Positions 20,117 to 28,637 of a DNA stretch of 32,510 bases are shown here, in pieces (positions within the stretch are counted from its first letter, which is position 1; every line of letters starts with the position of its first letter). The translations under genes were made by a program, and so were the position numbers. Source of the stretch: Campylobacter sp. (GTDB lineage: Bacteria > Campylobacterota > Campylobacteria > Campylobacterales > Campylobacteraceae); the NCBI RefSeq assembly GCF_030528245.1, contig NZ_JAUMZG010000016.1, positions 1-32,510 of the forward strand. Reading direction: 5' to 3'. The notes under the pieces are model-generated. The model searched no databases and was not told the DNA's origin. It saw nothing but the letters and a program-made list of their open reading frames with translations.

Positions 20117-21621
20117 AAAAGCTCCAGTGCGTCAGTTTCAACGAAACCTTAGATCTCATTGATGTGGAGAGCGTTTTTACGAGGGGGCTGCCGAGCCTTA
20201 GCATCGTGGGGCTGCCAAATTCAGCCATCAAAGAAAGCATCGAGCGCATCAAGGCCACGCTTTTAAACTGCGATTTCACCCTGCCTGCCAAAAAAATCAC
20301 CATCAACCTAAGCCCCTCAGGTGTGCCCAAAAAGGGCTCGCATTTTGACCTAGCCATCGCCCTTTTGATTCTCCTGCAAAATGAGGATTTGGAGGATTTT
20401 TTTGTCGTGGGGGAGCTGGGGCTTGATGGGAGTATCAAAAGCACGGGTGAGCTTTTTTCCCTCCTGCTTTTTCTCGGCACTAAGTGCAAAAAAGCTCGCG
20501 TTCTTGTGCCACAAACGATGGCCCCAAAGGCCTCGATGATACCCAATTTAGAAATCTACGCCCTTTCTCATTTGAGCGAGGCGATGGAATTTTTTAAGGA
20601 AAAAAACTATGAAAAATTCCGCTTTTGTAAAACCCACCCCCTCTTTGCCAAGCCCCTGCATCTTGGGGATGAGATCTTCATCCCGCATACCGAATTTGAG
20701 CTTGATTTTATCGATGTTAAGGGCCAAGAGCGCGCCAAAAGAGCCTGCCTCATCGCCGCACTTGGCATGCACAATATCCTCTTTGAGGGCAGTCCGGGCA
20801 GCGGCAAAAGCATGTGCGCGAAGCGACTTGTCGACATCATGCCCCCGCAAAATTTGGACGAAATTTTGCTCCAAAACGCCTACCTCTCCCTCGATGCAAA
20901 GGACTGCGAGCTCACCCAGCGCAGACCCTTCAGGCACCCGCATCACAGCTCCACGCGCGCTAGCATTTTTGGCGGTGGCACGGTCAATGCAAAGATCGGC
21001 GAAGTGGCTTTGGCAAACGGCGGCGTGCTGTTTTTTGATGAATTCCCGCATTTTTCCAAAACCATCATTGAAAGCTTAAGGGAGCCTTTGGAGGATCACA
21101 AAATCCAAATTTCACGGGTCAATTCCAAGATCACCTACCAGACAAAATTCATCTTCGCCGCCGCGCAAAACCCCTGCCCCTGCGGGAATTTGTTCTCGCA
21201 AAATTTAAGCTGCACCTGCACAGAGCTCGAGGTCAAGCGCTATAAAAATCGCATCTCAGCCGCCATCTTGGACCGCGTGGATTTGTATGTGGCGATGGAT
21301 GAGAGCAGGATGGAGGATGGGCCCAGCTTGAGCTCGGGGCAAATGAGTGAGCGCGTTTTGGAGGCCTTTATTTTTGGCAAAAAGCGCGGGCAGAGGGAAT
21401 TTAACGGCAAGCTTAAGGATGAGGATCTGAAGCGTTTTTGCGTCTTGGACGCGCAGGCGCAGGAGGCTTTGAATTTAGCCCTTTCTCGCTTCAAACTCTC
21501 CCAAAGGGCCTGCAATAAAATTTTAAAGGTCGCTAGGAGTTGTGCGGATTTGGACGCGAGCGAGCTCATCGGCAGGGGGCATATTTTGGAGGCTTTGAGC
21601 TTTAGGATGCAAAATGATTGA
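20113..21621 (+). CDS. comM: ComM/YifB family AAA+ ATPase (Mg-chelatase-like)
   Basis: The family includes ComM, a branch-migration helicase that helps integrate DNA during natural transformation. The 502 residues hold an N-terminal Lon-S5-like domain (GLPSLSIVGLPNSAIKES, INLSPSGVPKKGSHFDLAIAL), then the AAA+ Mg-chelatase core: Walker A FEGSPGSGKSM, FRHPHHSSTRASIFGGG, Walker B GGVLFFDEF, and a C-terminal Mg-chelatase domain (FKLSQRACNKILKVARSCADL). A Cys cluster, NPCPCGN...CTC, is typical of the family. Start ATG overlaps the def stop by four bases and its own ribosome site is weak, so it depends on coupling. Role in transformation is inferred from family. Confidence 0.92.
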   Translation: MKKLQCVSFNETLDLIDVESVFTRGLPSLSIVGLPNSAIKESIERIKATLLNCDFTLPAKKITINLSPSGVPKKGSHFDLAIALLILLQNEDLEDFFVVGELGLDGSIKSTGELFSLLLFLGTKCKKARVLVPQTMAPKASMIPNLEIYALSHLSEAMEFFKEKNYEKFRFCKTHPLFAKPLHLGDEIFIPHTEFELDFIDVKGQERAKRACLIAALGMHNILFEGSPGSGKSMCAKRLVDIMPPQNLDEILLQNAYLSLDAKDCELTQRRPFRHPHHSSTRASIFGGGTVNAKIGEVALANGGVLFFDEFPHFSKTIIESLREPLEDHKIQISRVNSKITYQTKFIFAAAQNPCPCGNLFSQNLSCTCTELEVKRYKNRISAAILDRVDLYVAMDESRMEDGPSLSSGQMSERVLEAFIFGKKRGQREFNGKLKDEDLKRFCVLDAQAQEALNLALSRFKLSQRACNKILKVARSCADLDASELIGRGHILEALSFRMQND

Positions 21622-22843
21622 GCTCATCCTCATCGTGCTAGCGGGGGTGATTTTGCCTCTGCTTTTTTATCTTTACGCTAGGCAAAATCGCAAATTCCAG
21701 CAAGGATTGCAGCAAGATTTGCGCCAACTTTCTGAGGAAAAAATCCGCGCCCTCTCGCAGGTGGAATTTTTGCAAAAAATGCTCGAGGAAAAGGCCGCGC
21801 GCATCGAGGAGCTGGGGCGTGTCTGTGAGGATGAAAAGCAGAGGATGAGGGGGGATTATGAGCGGAATTTGAGGCATTTGGAGGAGAGGATGGAGCGGAA
21901 TTTGCAAAAGCAAAATCTCAACTTCCTCCATCAAAATAAATTGATGCTAGGCGAGGATATTAAAAAGCTTTTAAATGATGTTTTCACCCCCGTCAAACAA
22001 AGCGTCAAAGAATACAGCCAGCGGCTTTTGGAAAACGAACTGGGGCTTAAAAATACGGTCAAAAATATCTTTGAATTTTCGCAAAATCTCAGCGCGGATG
22101 CGGACAAGCTCGCCAAAATTTTAAGGGGCGATAAAAAAATTCGCGGGAATTTTGCCGAGCTTCAGCTCAAATCCGTGCTTGAAAGCAGTGGCCTGATCCC
22201 GGAGAGCCAGTATAAACTCCAAGCGCATTTTAAGGATGAAGACAAGAGCTACAAACCCGATGCGGTGGTGTTTTTGGACCCGCAAAAAAGCATCATCATC
22301 GATGCGAAATTTTCCCTGCCGAGCAGCTTTGACTTTGAGGATTTGAGCGAGGGGGTGTGCCGGGATCTTGCCTTCAATCTTAAGGCGCGCATTGATGAGC
22401 TTTCCAAAAAGCCCTACGCGAAATTTGACCATCACAGCTATGATTTCGTCTTGCTTTTCATCCCCTATCAAAACATCCTTGATCTTGCCCTGAGCGTGGA
22501 TGCGGGGCTTTATCGCTATGCTTATGAGAAAAAAATTTACCTCACCACGCCGCACACGCTTTTCATGGCGCTTAATACCATCAACATTTCTTGGCGGCAG
22601 ATTAAAAGCGGCGAAAATGTCCTCAAGGCCTTCGACGAGCTGGGTAAATTTCACGATAAATTTGCGGGCTTTTTGGAGGATTTTGAAAGGCTTAAAAATG
22701 CGTCCAAAAATTTAAGCGCTAGCATTGAAACGATGCAAAACAAGCTTCAAAGTGGCACGGGGAATTTGAGCTCAAGGATAGCCAAGCTCAAAGAGCTCGG
22801 CGCCAAAACGCAAAAAAGCCTACCCAAAGGAGGGGAGGGATGA
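21614..22843 (+). CDS. rmuC: DNA recombination protein RmuC homologue
   Basis: RmuC-family proteins limit rearrangements at inverted repeats. The 409 residues begin with one membrane segment (IELILIVLAGVILPLLFYLYA), then a long coiled coil (about 25-115, rich in Glu/Lys/Arg/Gln), then the RmuC core with a restriction-nuclease-like fold: IRGNFAELQLKSVLESSGL and KPDAVVFLDPQKSIIIDAKFSL. The DAK triad-like residues suggest nuclease activity, not proven. The ATG follows AGGATGCAAA and overlaps comM by eight bases; placing it beside ComM suggests a DNA-processing subgroup within this operon. Confidence 0.9.
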   Translation: MIELILIVLAGVILPLLFYLYARQNRKFQQGLQQDLRQLSEEKIRALSQVEFLQKMLEEKAARIEELGRVCEDEKQRMRGDYERNLRHLEERMERNLQKQNLNFLHQNKLMLGEDIKKLLNDVFTPVKQSVKEYSQRLLENELGLKNTVKNIFEFSQNLSADADKLAKILRGDKKIRGNFAELQLKSVLESSGLIPESQYKLQAHFKDEDKSYKPDAVVFLDPQKSIIIDAKFSLPSSFDFEDLSEGVCRDLAFNLKARIDELSKKPYAKFDHHSYDFVLLFIPYQNILDLALSVDAGLYRYAYEKKIYLTTPHTLFMALNTINISWRQIKSGENVLKAFDELGKFHDKFAGFLEDFERLKNASKNLSASIETMQNKLQSGTGNLSSRIAKLKELGAKTQKSLPKGGEG

Positions 22844-24192
22844 GGAGGATTTTTAACGCAGGGGAAATTTTAGACCAAGCGGCGATGAAAAAGGGCTTGG
22901 ATGAGTTAATTTTGATGGAAAATGCAGGAGCGGCACTGGCAAGAGTGGTGCGCAAAAAAAGCAAAAAATTTAAAAGAGCGAGGGTGCTTTTTTTGCTAGG
23001 CGGAGGGAAAAACGCGGCCGATGGCCTGGTCGCGCTGCGGCATCTTTCTGGAGCGGAGGCTTATAAATTGGGCTTTAGGGAGTGTGGAATTTTTAAAAAG
23101 CAAGAAGAAATTTTAAAAAACTACGGCTTTGAATTTTTAGAAAAAGAGCCTGATTTTGAAAAATTTGACCTCATTGTGGATTGCATTTTTGGGCGGGGGT
23201 TTAGGGGGGATCTTGATGCCAAAACGGCCGAACTCATCCAAAAGGCCTCCTCTTGCAAGGCCTTTAAAATCGCCTGCGATCTGCCTTCTGGGCTTGGGAG
23301 TGGGGTTTGCTTCAGGGCGGATTTGACCCTTTGCATGGGCGCGCTCAAAGAGTCCTTGCTGGAGGACTTTGCCAAGGAAAGCGTGGGTCGGCTTAGGGTG
23401 GCGCATTTGGGCGTGGAGGAGCGCCATTTTGCCCCAAGTCCTGAGGGCTATTTGCTGCAGAAAAAGGACCTGCGCCTCATCGAGCGCAAAGGCTGCTCCA
23501 ACAAGGGCGATTACGGGCATGTTTGTATCGCAGGGAGTGCGAGTGCGGGGACCTTGGCTGGGCTTGGGGCGCTGGAATTTGGAGCCGGGCTTGTGTCCTT
23601 AGTGGGCAACAAAAGCTTCTCGCCGCTTTTAATGCTAAAGGACAAGATCGCCGCTGATGCCAGTGCGGCGGCCTTGGGGATGGGCTTAGAGGATTTAGAG
23701 ATTTTGAGGGATGGAATCTTGCAAAATATCCCTTTGGTTTTGGATGCGGCTTGTTTTTCCAGCGAGGAAATTCTGCCCTTTTTGAGGCGCCCCGATGTGG
23801 TGCTAACCCCGCACCCTAAGGAATTTACAAGGCTTTATCGCTTGTGTTTTGGGGAGGATTTGAGCGTGGAGGCGGTTCAGAAAAATCGTTTTTTTTACGC
23901 GAGAAAATTTGCCAGGGCCCACCCTTGCGTTTTGATCCTAAAGGGCGCAAATCCCATCATCGTCCAAAATGAGGCGCTTTTTGTGGTTGATTGCGGCACG
24001 GCGGCTTTGGCTAAGGGCGGGAGTGGGGATGTGCTAGCGGGGATGGTGGCCGCGCTTTTGGGGGCGGGTTTTGCCCCGCTGGAGGCAGCGAAAAATGCCG
24101 TTTTGGCTCACGCTTTGGTGGCGCAAAAATACCGCTTCAACGCCAATAGCTTTGACGCCTTAAAGCTGATAGAGGGCTTAAAATGCTTGTGA
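22840..24192 (+). CDS. nnr: Bifunctional NAD(P)H-hydrate epimerase / ADP-dependent dehydratase
   Basis: It repairs hydrated NAD(P)H. The N-terminal half (about 1-205) is the YjeF/NnrE epimerase fold; the C-terminal half is the ribokinase-like NnrD dehydratase with NKGDYGHVCIAGSASAG, LTPHPKEF and GGSGDVLAGMVAALL. The dehydratase looks complete. The epimerase site is odd: the usual GNNGGDG motif reads GKNAADG (the Asp is kept), while DLPSG with the catalytic Asp remains. The epimerase may thus be altered. It is 450 residues, somewhat short for the fusion (about 500). A strong AAAGGAGGGGAGGG precedes the ATG, which overlaps rmuC by four bases. Confidence 0.9.
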   Translation: MRRIFNAGEILDQAAMKKGLDELILMENAGAALARVVRKKSKKFKRARVLFLLGGGKNAADGLVALRHLSGAEAYKLGFRECGIFKKQEEILKNYGFEFLEKEPDFEKFDLIVDCIFGRGFRGDLDAKTAELIQKASSCKAFKIACDLPSGLGSGVCFRADLTLCMGALKESLLEDFAKESVGRLRVAHLGVEERHFAPSPEGYLLQKKDLRLIERKGCSNKGDYGHVCIAGSASAGTLAGLGALEFGAGLVSLVGNKSFSPLLMLKDKIAADASAAALGMGLEDLEILRDGILQNIPLVLDAACFSSEEILPFLRRPDVVLTPHPKEFTRLYRLCFGEDLSVEAVQKNRFFYARKFARAHPCVLILKGANPIIVQNEALFVVDCGTAALAKGGSGDVLAGMVAALLGAGFAPLEAAKNAVLAHALVAQKYRFNANSFDALKLIEGLKCL

Positions 24193-24782
24193 AACTTGCC
24201 GTGCTTTTTAGTGGGAATGGGAGCAATTTGGAAAATCTTTTGAAAAATTTGCATCAAAAAAGCTTCGGAGAAAATCGCTTTGAGGTGGTGCTGTGCCTGT
24301 GCAATAAAAGGGACGCTTTGGGGATAAAAAGGGCGGCGCGATTTGGGCTTGAGAGCGTGATTTTGGAGCATCAAAATTTTGCCAGCAGAGAGGAATTTGA
24401 CCGGGCCCTGGTGGGAGAGATAGAAAAAAGCGGGGCGGATTTGACCATTTTGGCGGGCTTTATGCGCATTTTGGGCCCTGTTTTCACGCGAAGGATCAGG
24501 GCCATCAACCTGCATCCCTCATTGCTGCCCCTTTTCAAGGGCGCAAATGCCATAAAAGAAAGCTTTGAGAGCGATATGAAGGTCGCGGGGGTGAGTGTGC
24601 ATTGGGTGAGTGAGGCGCTAGATGGCGGGGAAATCATCGCGCAGAAGGCTTTTGAAAGGGAGGGCTTGGATTTTGATGAATTTGAGGCGACAATTCACGC
24701 CCTAGAGCATGAAATCCTACCCCAGAGCGTGGTGAAAATTTTTGAAAGAGGGCTTTCAAACCACCGCGGGGCTGGTCGTTAG
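24183..24782 (+). CDS. purN: Phosphoribosylglycinamide formyltransferase (PurN)
   Basis: It transfers the formyl group from 10-formyl-tetrahydrofolate to GAR in purine synthesis. The catalytic residues Asn, His and Asp are N109, H111 (INLHPSLLPLFKGANA) and D147 (SEALDGGEII). The N-terminal phosphate loop FSGNGSNLENL is present. It is 199 residues, full length. The start ATG overlaps the nnr end by ten bases, with AGAGGG upstream. The C terminus (NHRGAGR) shows no oddity. It probably ends the tig-to-purN unit, since a new promoter candidate follows. Confidence 0.95.
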   Translation: MLVKLAVLFSGNGSNLENLLKNLHQKSFGENRFEVVLCLCNKRDALGIKRAARFGLESVILEHQNFASREEFDRALVGEIEKSGADLTILAGFMRILGPVFTRRIRAINLHPSLLPLFKGANAIKESFESDMKVAGVSVHWVSEALDGGEIIAQKAFEREGLDFDEFEATIHALEHEILPQSVVKIFERGLSNHRGAGR

Positions 24783-24793
24783 TTTTATCATAA

Positions 24794-24799
24794 TAAAAT
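24794..24799 (+). promoter_or_regulatory. Possible -10 box for terC
   Basis: TAAAAT lies in an AT-rich patch (TTATCATAATAAAATGAGC) right after purN and about 24 bases before the terC start. CATAAT three bases upstream is an alternative. Weak evidence, based on composition and position only. Confidence 0.35.
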
Positions 24800-24822
24800 G
24801 AGCTTTTGAAACGAGGATGACG

Positions 24823-25638
24823 ATGTTTGAATGGATTTTTAGTCCGGATGCTTGGATGACGCTTTTGACCCTCTCGGCGCTTGAGATTGTGCTGGGCGTG
24901 GATAATATCATCTTCTTAGCGATTTTGGTGAGCAAACTCCCCCCGCAGCATCGCGATAAGGGACGGATTTTGGGGCTTGGCTTCGCGATGCTCACGCGCA
25001 TCTTGCTGCTTTTGTCGCTTTTTTGGGTGATGAAGCTTAGCACGCCTTTGTTTTCTGTTTATTTTGGTGATGATGAGGAGCTTTTGAATTCCGCACTTTT
25101 TAGCCTTTCTTATTTTGCTTTTTTTGGCGGGGGCATTGGTGGGCATGGGGGGGTAATTTCAGGCAGGGACCTGGTGCTGCTGTTGGGGGGGCTGTTTTTG
25201 ATCGCAAAATCCATCAAAGAAATCAAGGGGGAAATTTTCAGCCCGCAAAAAGAGGCCAACACCCCCGCGATGAGACTTAGCTCAAGGCTTTGGGTCGTGG
25301 TGGCTGAGATTGCCGTCATTGACATTGTGTTTTCGCTTGATAGCGTGATCACGGCGGTGGGGATAGCCGAGGATGTTGAAATCATGATCATCGCGGTGAT
25401 TTTGGCGGTTTTGGTGATGCTTTTTGCCTCAAAGCCCATTGCTGATTTTGTCGAGCGCTATCCTAGCATCAAAATTTTAGCCCTAGCCTTTTTGGTGATG
25501 ATAGGGGTCGTTTTGGTCGCTCAGAGTTTTGATTGGCACTTTAGCAAGGGCTATATTTATGTGGCGATGCTTTTTGCTCTAAGCACTGAAATTTTAAACA
25601 TCATCGCCAGAGAAAGGAGAAAAAATGAAGGATGCTAA
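24823..25638 (+). CDS. TerC family integral membrane protein
   Basis: An inner-membrane protein of 271 residues with about seven hydrophobic segments. The family's acidic membrane motifs are LEIVLGVDNIIFLA (near 20-33) and DIVFSLDSVITAVGI (near 165-180). TerC relatives have been linked to tellurite resistance and, in other bacteria, to manganese export during exoenzyme metalation; the role here is unknown. Start choice: ATG at 24823 (MFEWIF) has AGGA five bases upstream; the upstream ATG at 24817 would abut the ribosome site. Two G7 runs (25147-25153 and 25185-25191) lie in the gene. The end overlaps the small PhnA-like gene by 14 bases. Confidence 0.88.
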   Translation: MFEWIFSPDAWMTLLTLSALEIVLGVDNIIFLAILVSKLPPQHRDKGRILGLGFAMLTRILLLLSLFWVMKLSTPLFSVYFGDDEELLNSALFSLSYFAFFGGGIGGHGGVISGRDLVLLLGGLFLIAKSIKEIKGEIFSPQKEANTPAMRLSSRLWVVVAEIAVIDIVFSLDSVITAVGIAEDVEIMIIAVILAVLVMLFASKPIADFVERYPSIKILALAFLVMIGVVLVAQSFDWHFSKGYIYVAMLFALSTEILNIIARERRKNEGC

Positions 25639-25831
25639 CGGGGTGGCGCTTAGTGCGGGCGATAGTGTCAGCGTGGTGAAGGATCTGAGGGTCAAGGGGG
25701 CTAGCGGCACGCTCAAAAGGGGCACGACTATCAAAAATATCAAGCTCACGGCTAGGGAGGGTGAGATTGAAGCGAGGGTGGATAAGCTGGGTGTTGTGGT
25801 GCTGAAAACTGAATTTTTAAAGAAAATTTAG
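25625..25831 (+). CDS. PhnA-type small protein, C-terminal domain only
   Basis: This 68-residue protein matches the C-terminal SH3-like domain of PhnA/YjdM (VKDLRVKGASGTLKRGTTIKNIKL...KLGVVVLKTEFLKKI). The N-terminal zinc ribbon of E. coli PhnA (111 residues) is absent. The PhnA name comes from a phosphonate operon, but E. coli PhnA is not needed for phosphonate use and no phosphonate genes are nearby, so function is unknown. A strong AAGGAGAAAA lies before the ATG, inside terC. The next gene starts nine bases after its stop, so terC, this gene and the phosphatase form one unit. Confidence 0.85.
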   Translation: MKDANGVALSAGDSVSVVKDLRVKGASGTLKRGTTIKNIKLTAREGEIEARVDKLGVVVLKTEFLKKI

Positions 25832-25840
25832 AGTTTTGTT

Positions 25841-27028
25841 TTGCGCGTTTTGTTGGTTTTGAGGGGGAATTATCACGCGGGACAGGAGGAATTCATCCGC
25901 AAAAATGCCCTCAAGGACTTCGTGCTAGATATGAACGGGCTTAGGGCCTTAAGCGCTAGAAACAGGCAGCTTTTGGGGGGGTATAAGAGTCTGGATTACA
26001 AAAACGACAACGAGCTCAATCACATTTTGCTTTATTTTCTAAAAATCAGGATGCTAAAGGGTGAGTTTTGCATCATCAATGCTTATAGTGAGACTCTCAA
26101 GCCTTTTAAGGATTTAGCCGATGCGCATCGTTATGAATTTTTTGTGATCGATTTTAGCGGAGCCTCCTTGGAGCAATGCCTGCAAAATAACCTCTCCCAC
26201 GCGAAAAAAACGGGCTTTCTAACCCCTACAAAACTCATAGAAAAAACCGCAACCCTGCTAAGAAAAATCCCCAAAAAATACCGCATTTTAAGTCCTGATT
26301 CTTGGCAGGATTGTCTCTATGAAATGCCCGATTTGAGTGCTTATAAAAGGGTCCATCATATCGGCGATTTGCAAGGATGCTACTCGGTGCTGAAAAAATA
26401 CCTCAAAGGCCTTAAGGACGATGAATTTTACATATTTTTAGGCGATTACATCGATAGGGGGGTTGAAAACGGCAAGGTTTTAAAATATCTGCTTAAAATT
26501 TGCAAAAGGCCCAATGTTTGCCTTTTGGAGGGCAATCACGAAAGACATTTGATAAAATGGGCAAACGGAGAGCTCACGCATTCTAAGGAATTTAATGAGC
26601 ATACCTTGAAGGATTTTCGCGCAGAAAGACTCACTCCAAAGGATGGGCGGGAATTTTACCCGCACTTGAGGGAGTGCCTTTGGTATAAATACGATTCCAA
26701 GAGGGTTTTTTGCTCGCACGGCGGGGTCAATGTCCTGCCGAAAAAAGCGTCCCATTTGAGCTTTGTGCCCAGTTGTGATTTCATTTATGGGGTGGGGGAT
26801 TATGAGGACAGTCAGAGGGTGGCGGCAGAATTTTGCGAAAATCATCCTGCGAATTTTTATCAAGTTTTTGGGCATCGTAACCGCACAAAGCTGGCGATGA
26901 GGATTGCCGAGCGGGTTTATTTGTGTGAGGGTAAGGTGGATGATGGGGGCTTTTTGCGCGTGGCGGTTTTGGATAAAAAAGGCTTCAAATGCGTGGAGGT
27001 CAAAAATGAAATTTACCGCAAAAAATAG
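25841..27028 (+). CDS. Kinase-like domain plus calcineurin-type metallophosphatase
   Basis: The 395 residues have two parts. The C-terminal half (from about 171) is a serine/threonine-phosphatase-like metallophosphoesterase with every metal motif: HHIGDLQGC (D176), FLGDYIDRG (201-207), GNHE (231-234), SHGG and FGHRN. The N-terminal part (1-130) looks like a P-loop polynucleotide-kinase type domain, but the Walker A lysine and serine are gone: the loop reads RGNYHAGQEEFIRK. The layout recalls bacterial Pnkp (kinase plus phosphatase) with a dead kinase. The C. jejuni relative (Cj0184c) is labelled a protein phosphatase; substrate is unknown. The start is TTG at 25841 with only TAGAG upstream, so the start is uncertain. 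The stop abuts the znuB stop. Confidence 0.75.
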   Translation: MRVLLVLRGNYHAGQEEFIRKNALKDFVLDMNGLRALSARNRQLLGGYKSLDYKNDNELNHILLYFLKIRMLKGEFCIINAYSETLKPFKDLADAHRYEFFVIDFSGASLEQCLQNNLSHAKKTGFLTPTKLIEKTATLLRKIPKKYRILSPDSWQDCLYEMPDLSAYKRVHHIGDLQGCYSVLKKYLKGLKDDEFYIFLGDYIDRGVENGKVLKYLLKICKRPNVCLLEGNHERHLIKWANGELTHSKEFNEHTLKDFRAERLTPKDGREFYPHLRECLWYKYDSKRVFCSHGGVNVLPKKASHLSFVPSCDFIYGVGDYEDSQRVAAEFCENHPANFYQVFGHRNRTKLAMRIAERVYLCEGKVDDGGFLRVAVLDKKGFKCVEVKNEIYRKK

Positions 27029-27829
27029 TCATCTAAAAAATCTCAGCGCCACACTCAGCGCAAAACCCACGCAGGCTAGGAGTATGATGCAAGCGCCGCT
27101 TGAGAGATTGAAAAAATAGCTCACCAAAAGTCCGCCAAGGCAAAAAATCGTGCTTAAAAGCACGGAGATCGCCATCATCGCGCCCAGTCTTTTGGCGAAA
27201 TTTTCAGCGATAAAGCTGGGGATGCTCAAAAGCGCCATCACCAAAATGAGTCCCACAAGGCGGATGGAAATGACGATACAAAACGCCATCATCGCAATGA
27301 GAAGATAGTAGAAAAAATTGGCATTAATGCCCTTGCTTTTGGCGAATTCGCTATCAAAGCTAAGAATTTCAAACTGCCGATAAAAAAGCGTTAGGAGTGT
27401 GATCAAAAACGCATCAACGCCCAGCATGAGCCACAAATCTTGGCTTGAAACCGCCAAAATACTGCCAAATAAATAAGCCATCAAATCACTTTGATAGCCC
27501 GGGCTCAAGTCGATCAAAATCACCCCCACTGCCATGCCAAAGGCCCAAATGACGGCGATGAAGTTGTCGCTTCTGTTTTGATAGCGCTGGCTTAAAAAGG
27601 CGATGAGAAAGGCCAAAAAAAGCGTCCAAATTCCCGTGCTAAGGAGGACGGGTAAGGAAAAATAAAAGGCTATGCCTATGCCCCCAAAGGCTGCGTGTGT
27701 GATGCCTCCGGCCATTGAAAAAAGGCGATTGATCATGATCAAAACCCCCATGGCCCCGCAGGCAATGCTGACTAAAACCGCGGCAAGAAGGGCGTTTTGG
27801 AAGAAGGTGTAGTTTAAAATTTCAAGCAT
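27029..27829 (-). CDS. znuB: Zinc ABC transporter permease ZnuB
   Basis: An inner-membrane permease of the ABC-3 (manganese/zinc) family, 266 residues with about eight membrane segments. Family features are AVLVSIACGAMGVLIMINRLFSMAGGITHAAFGGIGIAF near the start (the stretch after the first segment that contacts the ATPase) and IRLVGLILVMALLSIPSFIAENFA. It pairs with ZnuC (start overlaps by eight bases) and the upstream binding protein. It converges on the phosphatase with no intergenic base between the two stop codons, so the two transcripts must overlap. It is the last gene of the zinc operon. Confidence 0.93.
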   Translation of the reverse strand: MLEILNYTFFQNALLAAVLVSIACGAMGVLIMINRLFSMAGGITHAAFGGIGIAFYFSLPVLLSTGIWTLFLAFLIAFLSQRYQNRSDNFIAVIWAFGMAVGVILIDLSPGYQSDLMAYLFGSILAVSSQDLWLMLGVDAFLITLLTLFYRQFEILSFDSEFAKSKGINANFFYYLLIAMMAFCIVISIRLVGLILVMALLSIPSFIAENFAKRLGAMMAISVLLSTIFCLGGLLVSYFFNLSSGACIILLACVGFALSVALRFFR

Positions 27830-28637
27830 AATTTTGTCTTAGGGGGGTGATGATTTTTGGAGGCTTTTTTTGCGCTCTGATGCCGCAGAGATTGAAATTT
27901 TCACATTGGACGCAATTTTTAAGGCTCATTTCCACATCGCAAAAGTGGGCGTGATTTTCGTAAAGATGCTTTAAAAATGCGCTTTTTTGTCCCTCTTTTG
28001 CGTTAGGATGTAAAAAAAGCTCTCCGTCAAGATGGGCGATTTTATCGCTGTAGGCTAGGACGAGGTTGATGTCGTGGCAAACGACGATCACGCCCATGCC
28101 CCTTTTATGCAGAGCGCTTAATATTTCAAAAATTTGCACCGCGCTCTTGCTATCCACGCTTGCGGTGGGCTCGTCCAAAATGAGGAGTTTGCACTCATCC
28201 ACTAGGGCTCTGGCGATGAAGACCCTCTGCCTCTGCCCGCCGCTGAGACTGTCAAGCCCTCTGCCCCAAAAATCCTCCATCCCTACAAGCTTAAGGGCTT
28301 TGAGGGCTTTTTCTTTGTCCGACTTGCTGTAAAAACCAAAGCTCTTTTTGCGGATGAGTCCCATCAAAACGACCTCAAGGACACGGGCGGAGAAATTTGG
28401 ATTGGCGAGAGTGTGCTGGGGGACATAGGCGAAATCTTTTTGGCCAAGATGAAAGAAACGAATGCCGCCCTTAGCCTTCAGAAGGCCTAAAATGAGCTTG
28501 ATGAGCGTGGATTTGCCTGAGCCATTGGGGCCGATGATGGAGAGAAAATCTTTGCTGTCGTAGCTGAGGTGGATGTTTTTTAGGATGGGAATTTTATTGT
28601 AGCTATAGTGGAGATTAGAAATTTGGAAAAAAAGCAT
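27822..28637 (-). CDS. znuC: Zinc ABC transporter ATPase ZnuC with Cys/His tail
   Basis: The cytoplasmic ATPase that powers ZnuB. Walker A is IGPNGSGKST (about 35-44), the signature is LSGGQRQRV (131-139), Walker B is LLILDEPTA and the switch is CHDIN. At 271 residues it carries about 40 more than the core. The extra end holds H229, H231, C233, C242, C245 and C251 (HxHxC-x8-C-x2-C-x5-C), a likely metal site, perhaps a zinc sensor that gates transport; this is inference. The ATG directly follows the stop of the upstream fusion gene (TGAATG). An iron or manganese system is less likely given ZnuA-ZinT next door. Confidence 0.9.
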   Translation of the reverse strand: MLFFQISNLHYSYNKIPILKNIHLSYDSKDFLSIIGPNGSGKSTLIKLILGLLKAKGGIRFFHLGQKDFAYVPQHTLANPNFSARVLEVVLMGLIRKKSFGFYSKSDKEKALKALKLVGMEDFWGRGLDSLSGGQRQRVFIARALVDECKLLILDEPTASVDSKSAVQIFEILSALHKRGMGVIVVCHDINLVLAYSDKIAHLDGELFLHPNAKEGQKSAFLKHLYENHAHFCDVEMSLKNCVQCENFNLCGIRAQKKPPKIITPLRQNYA

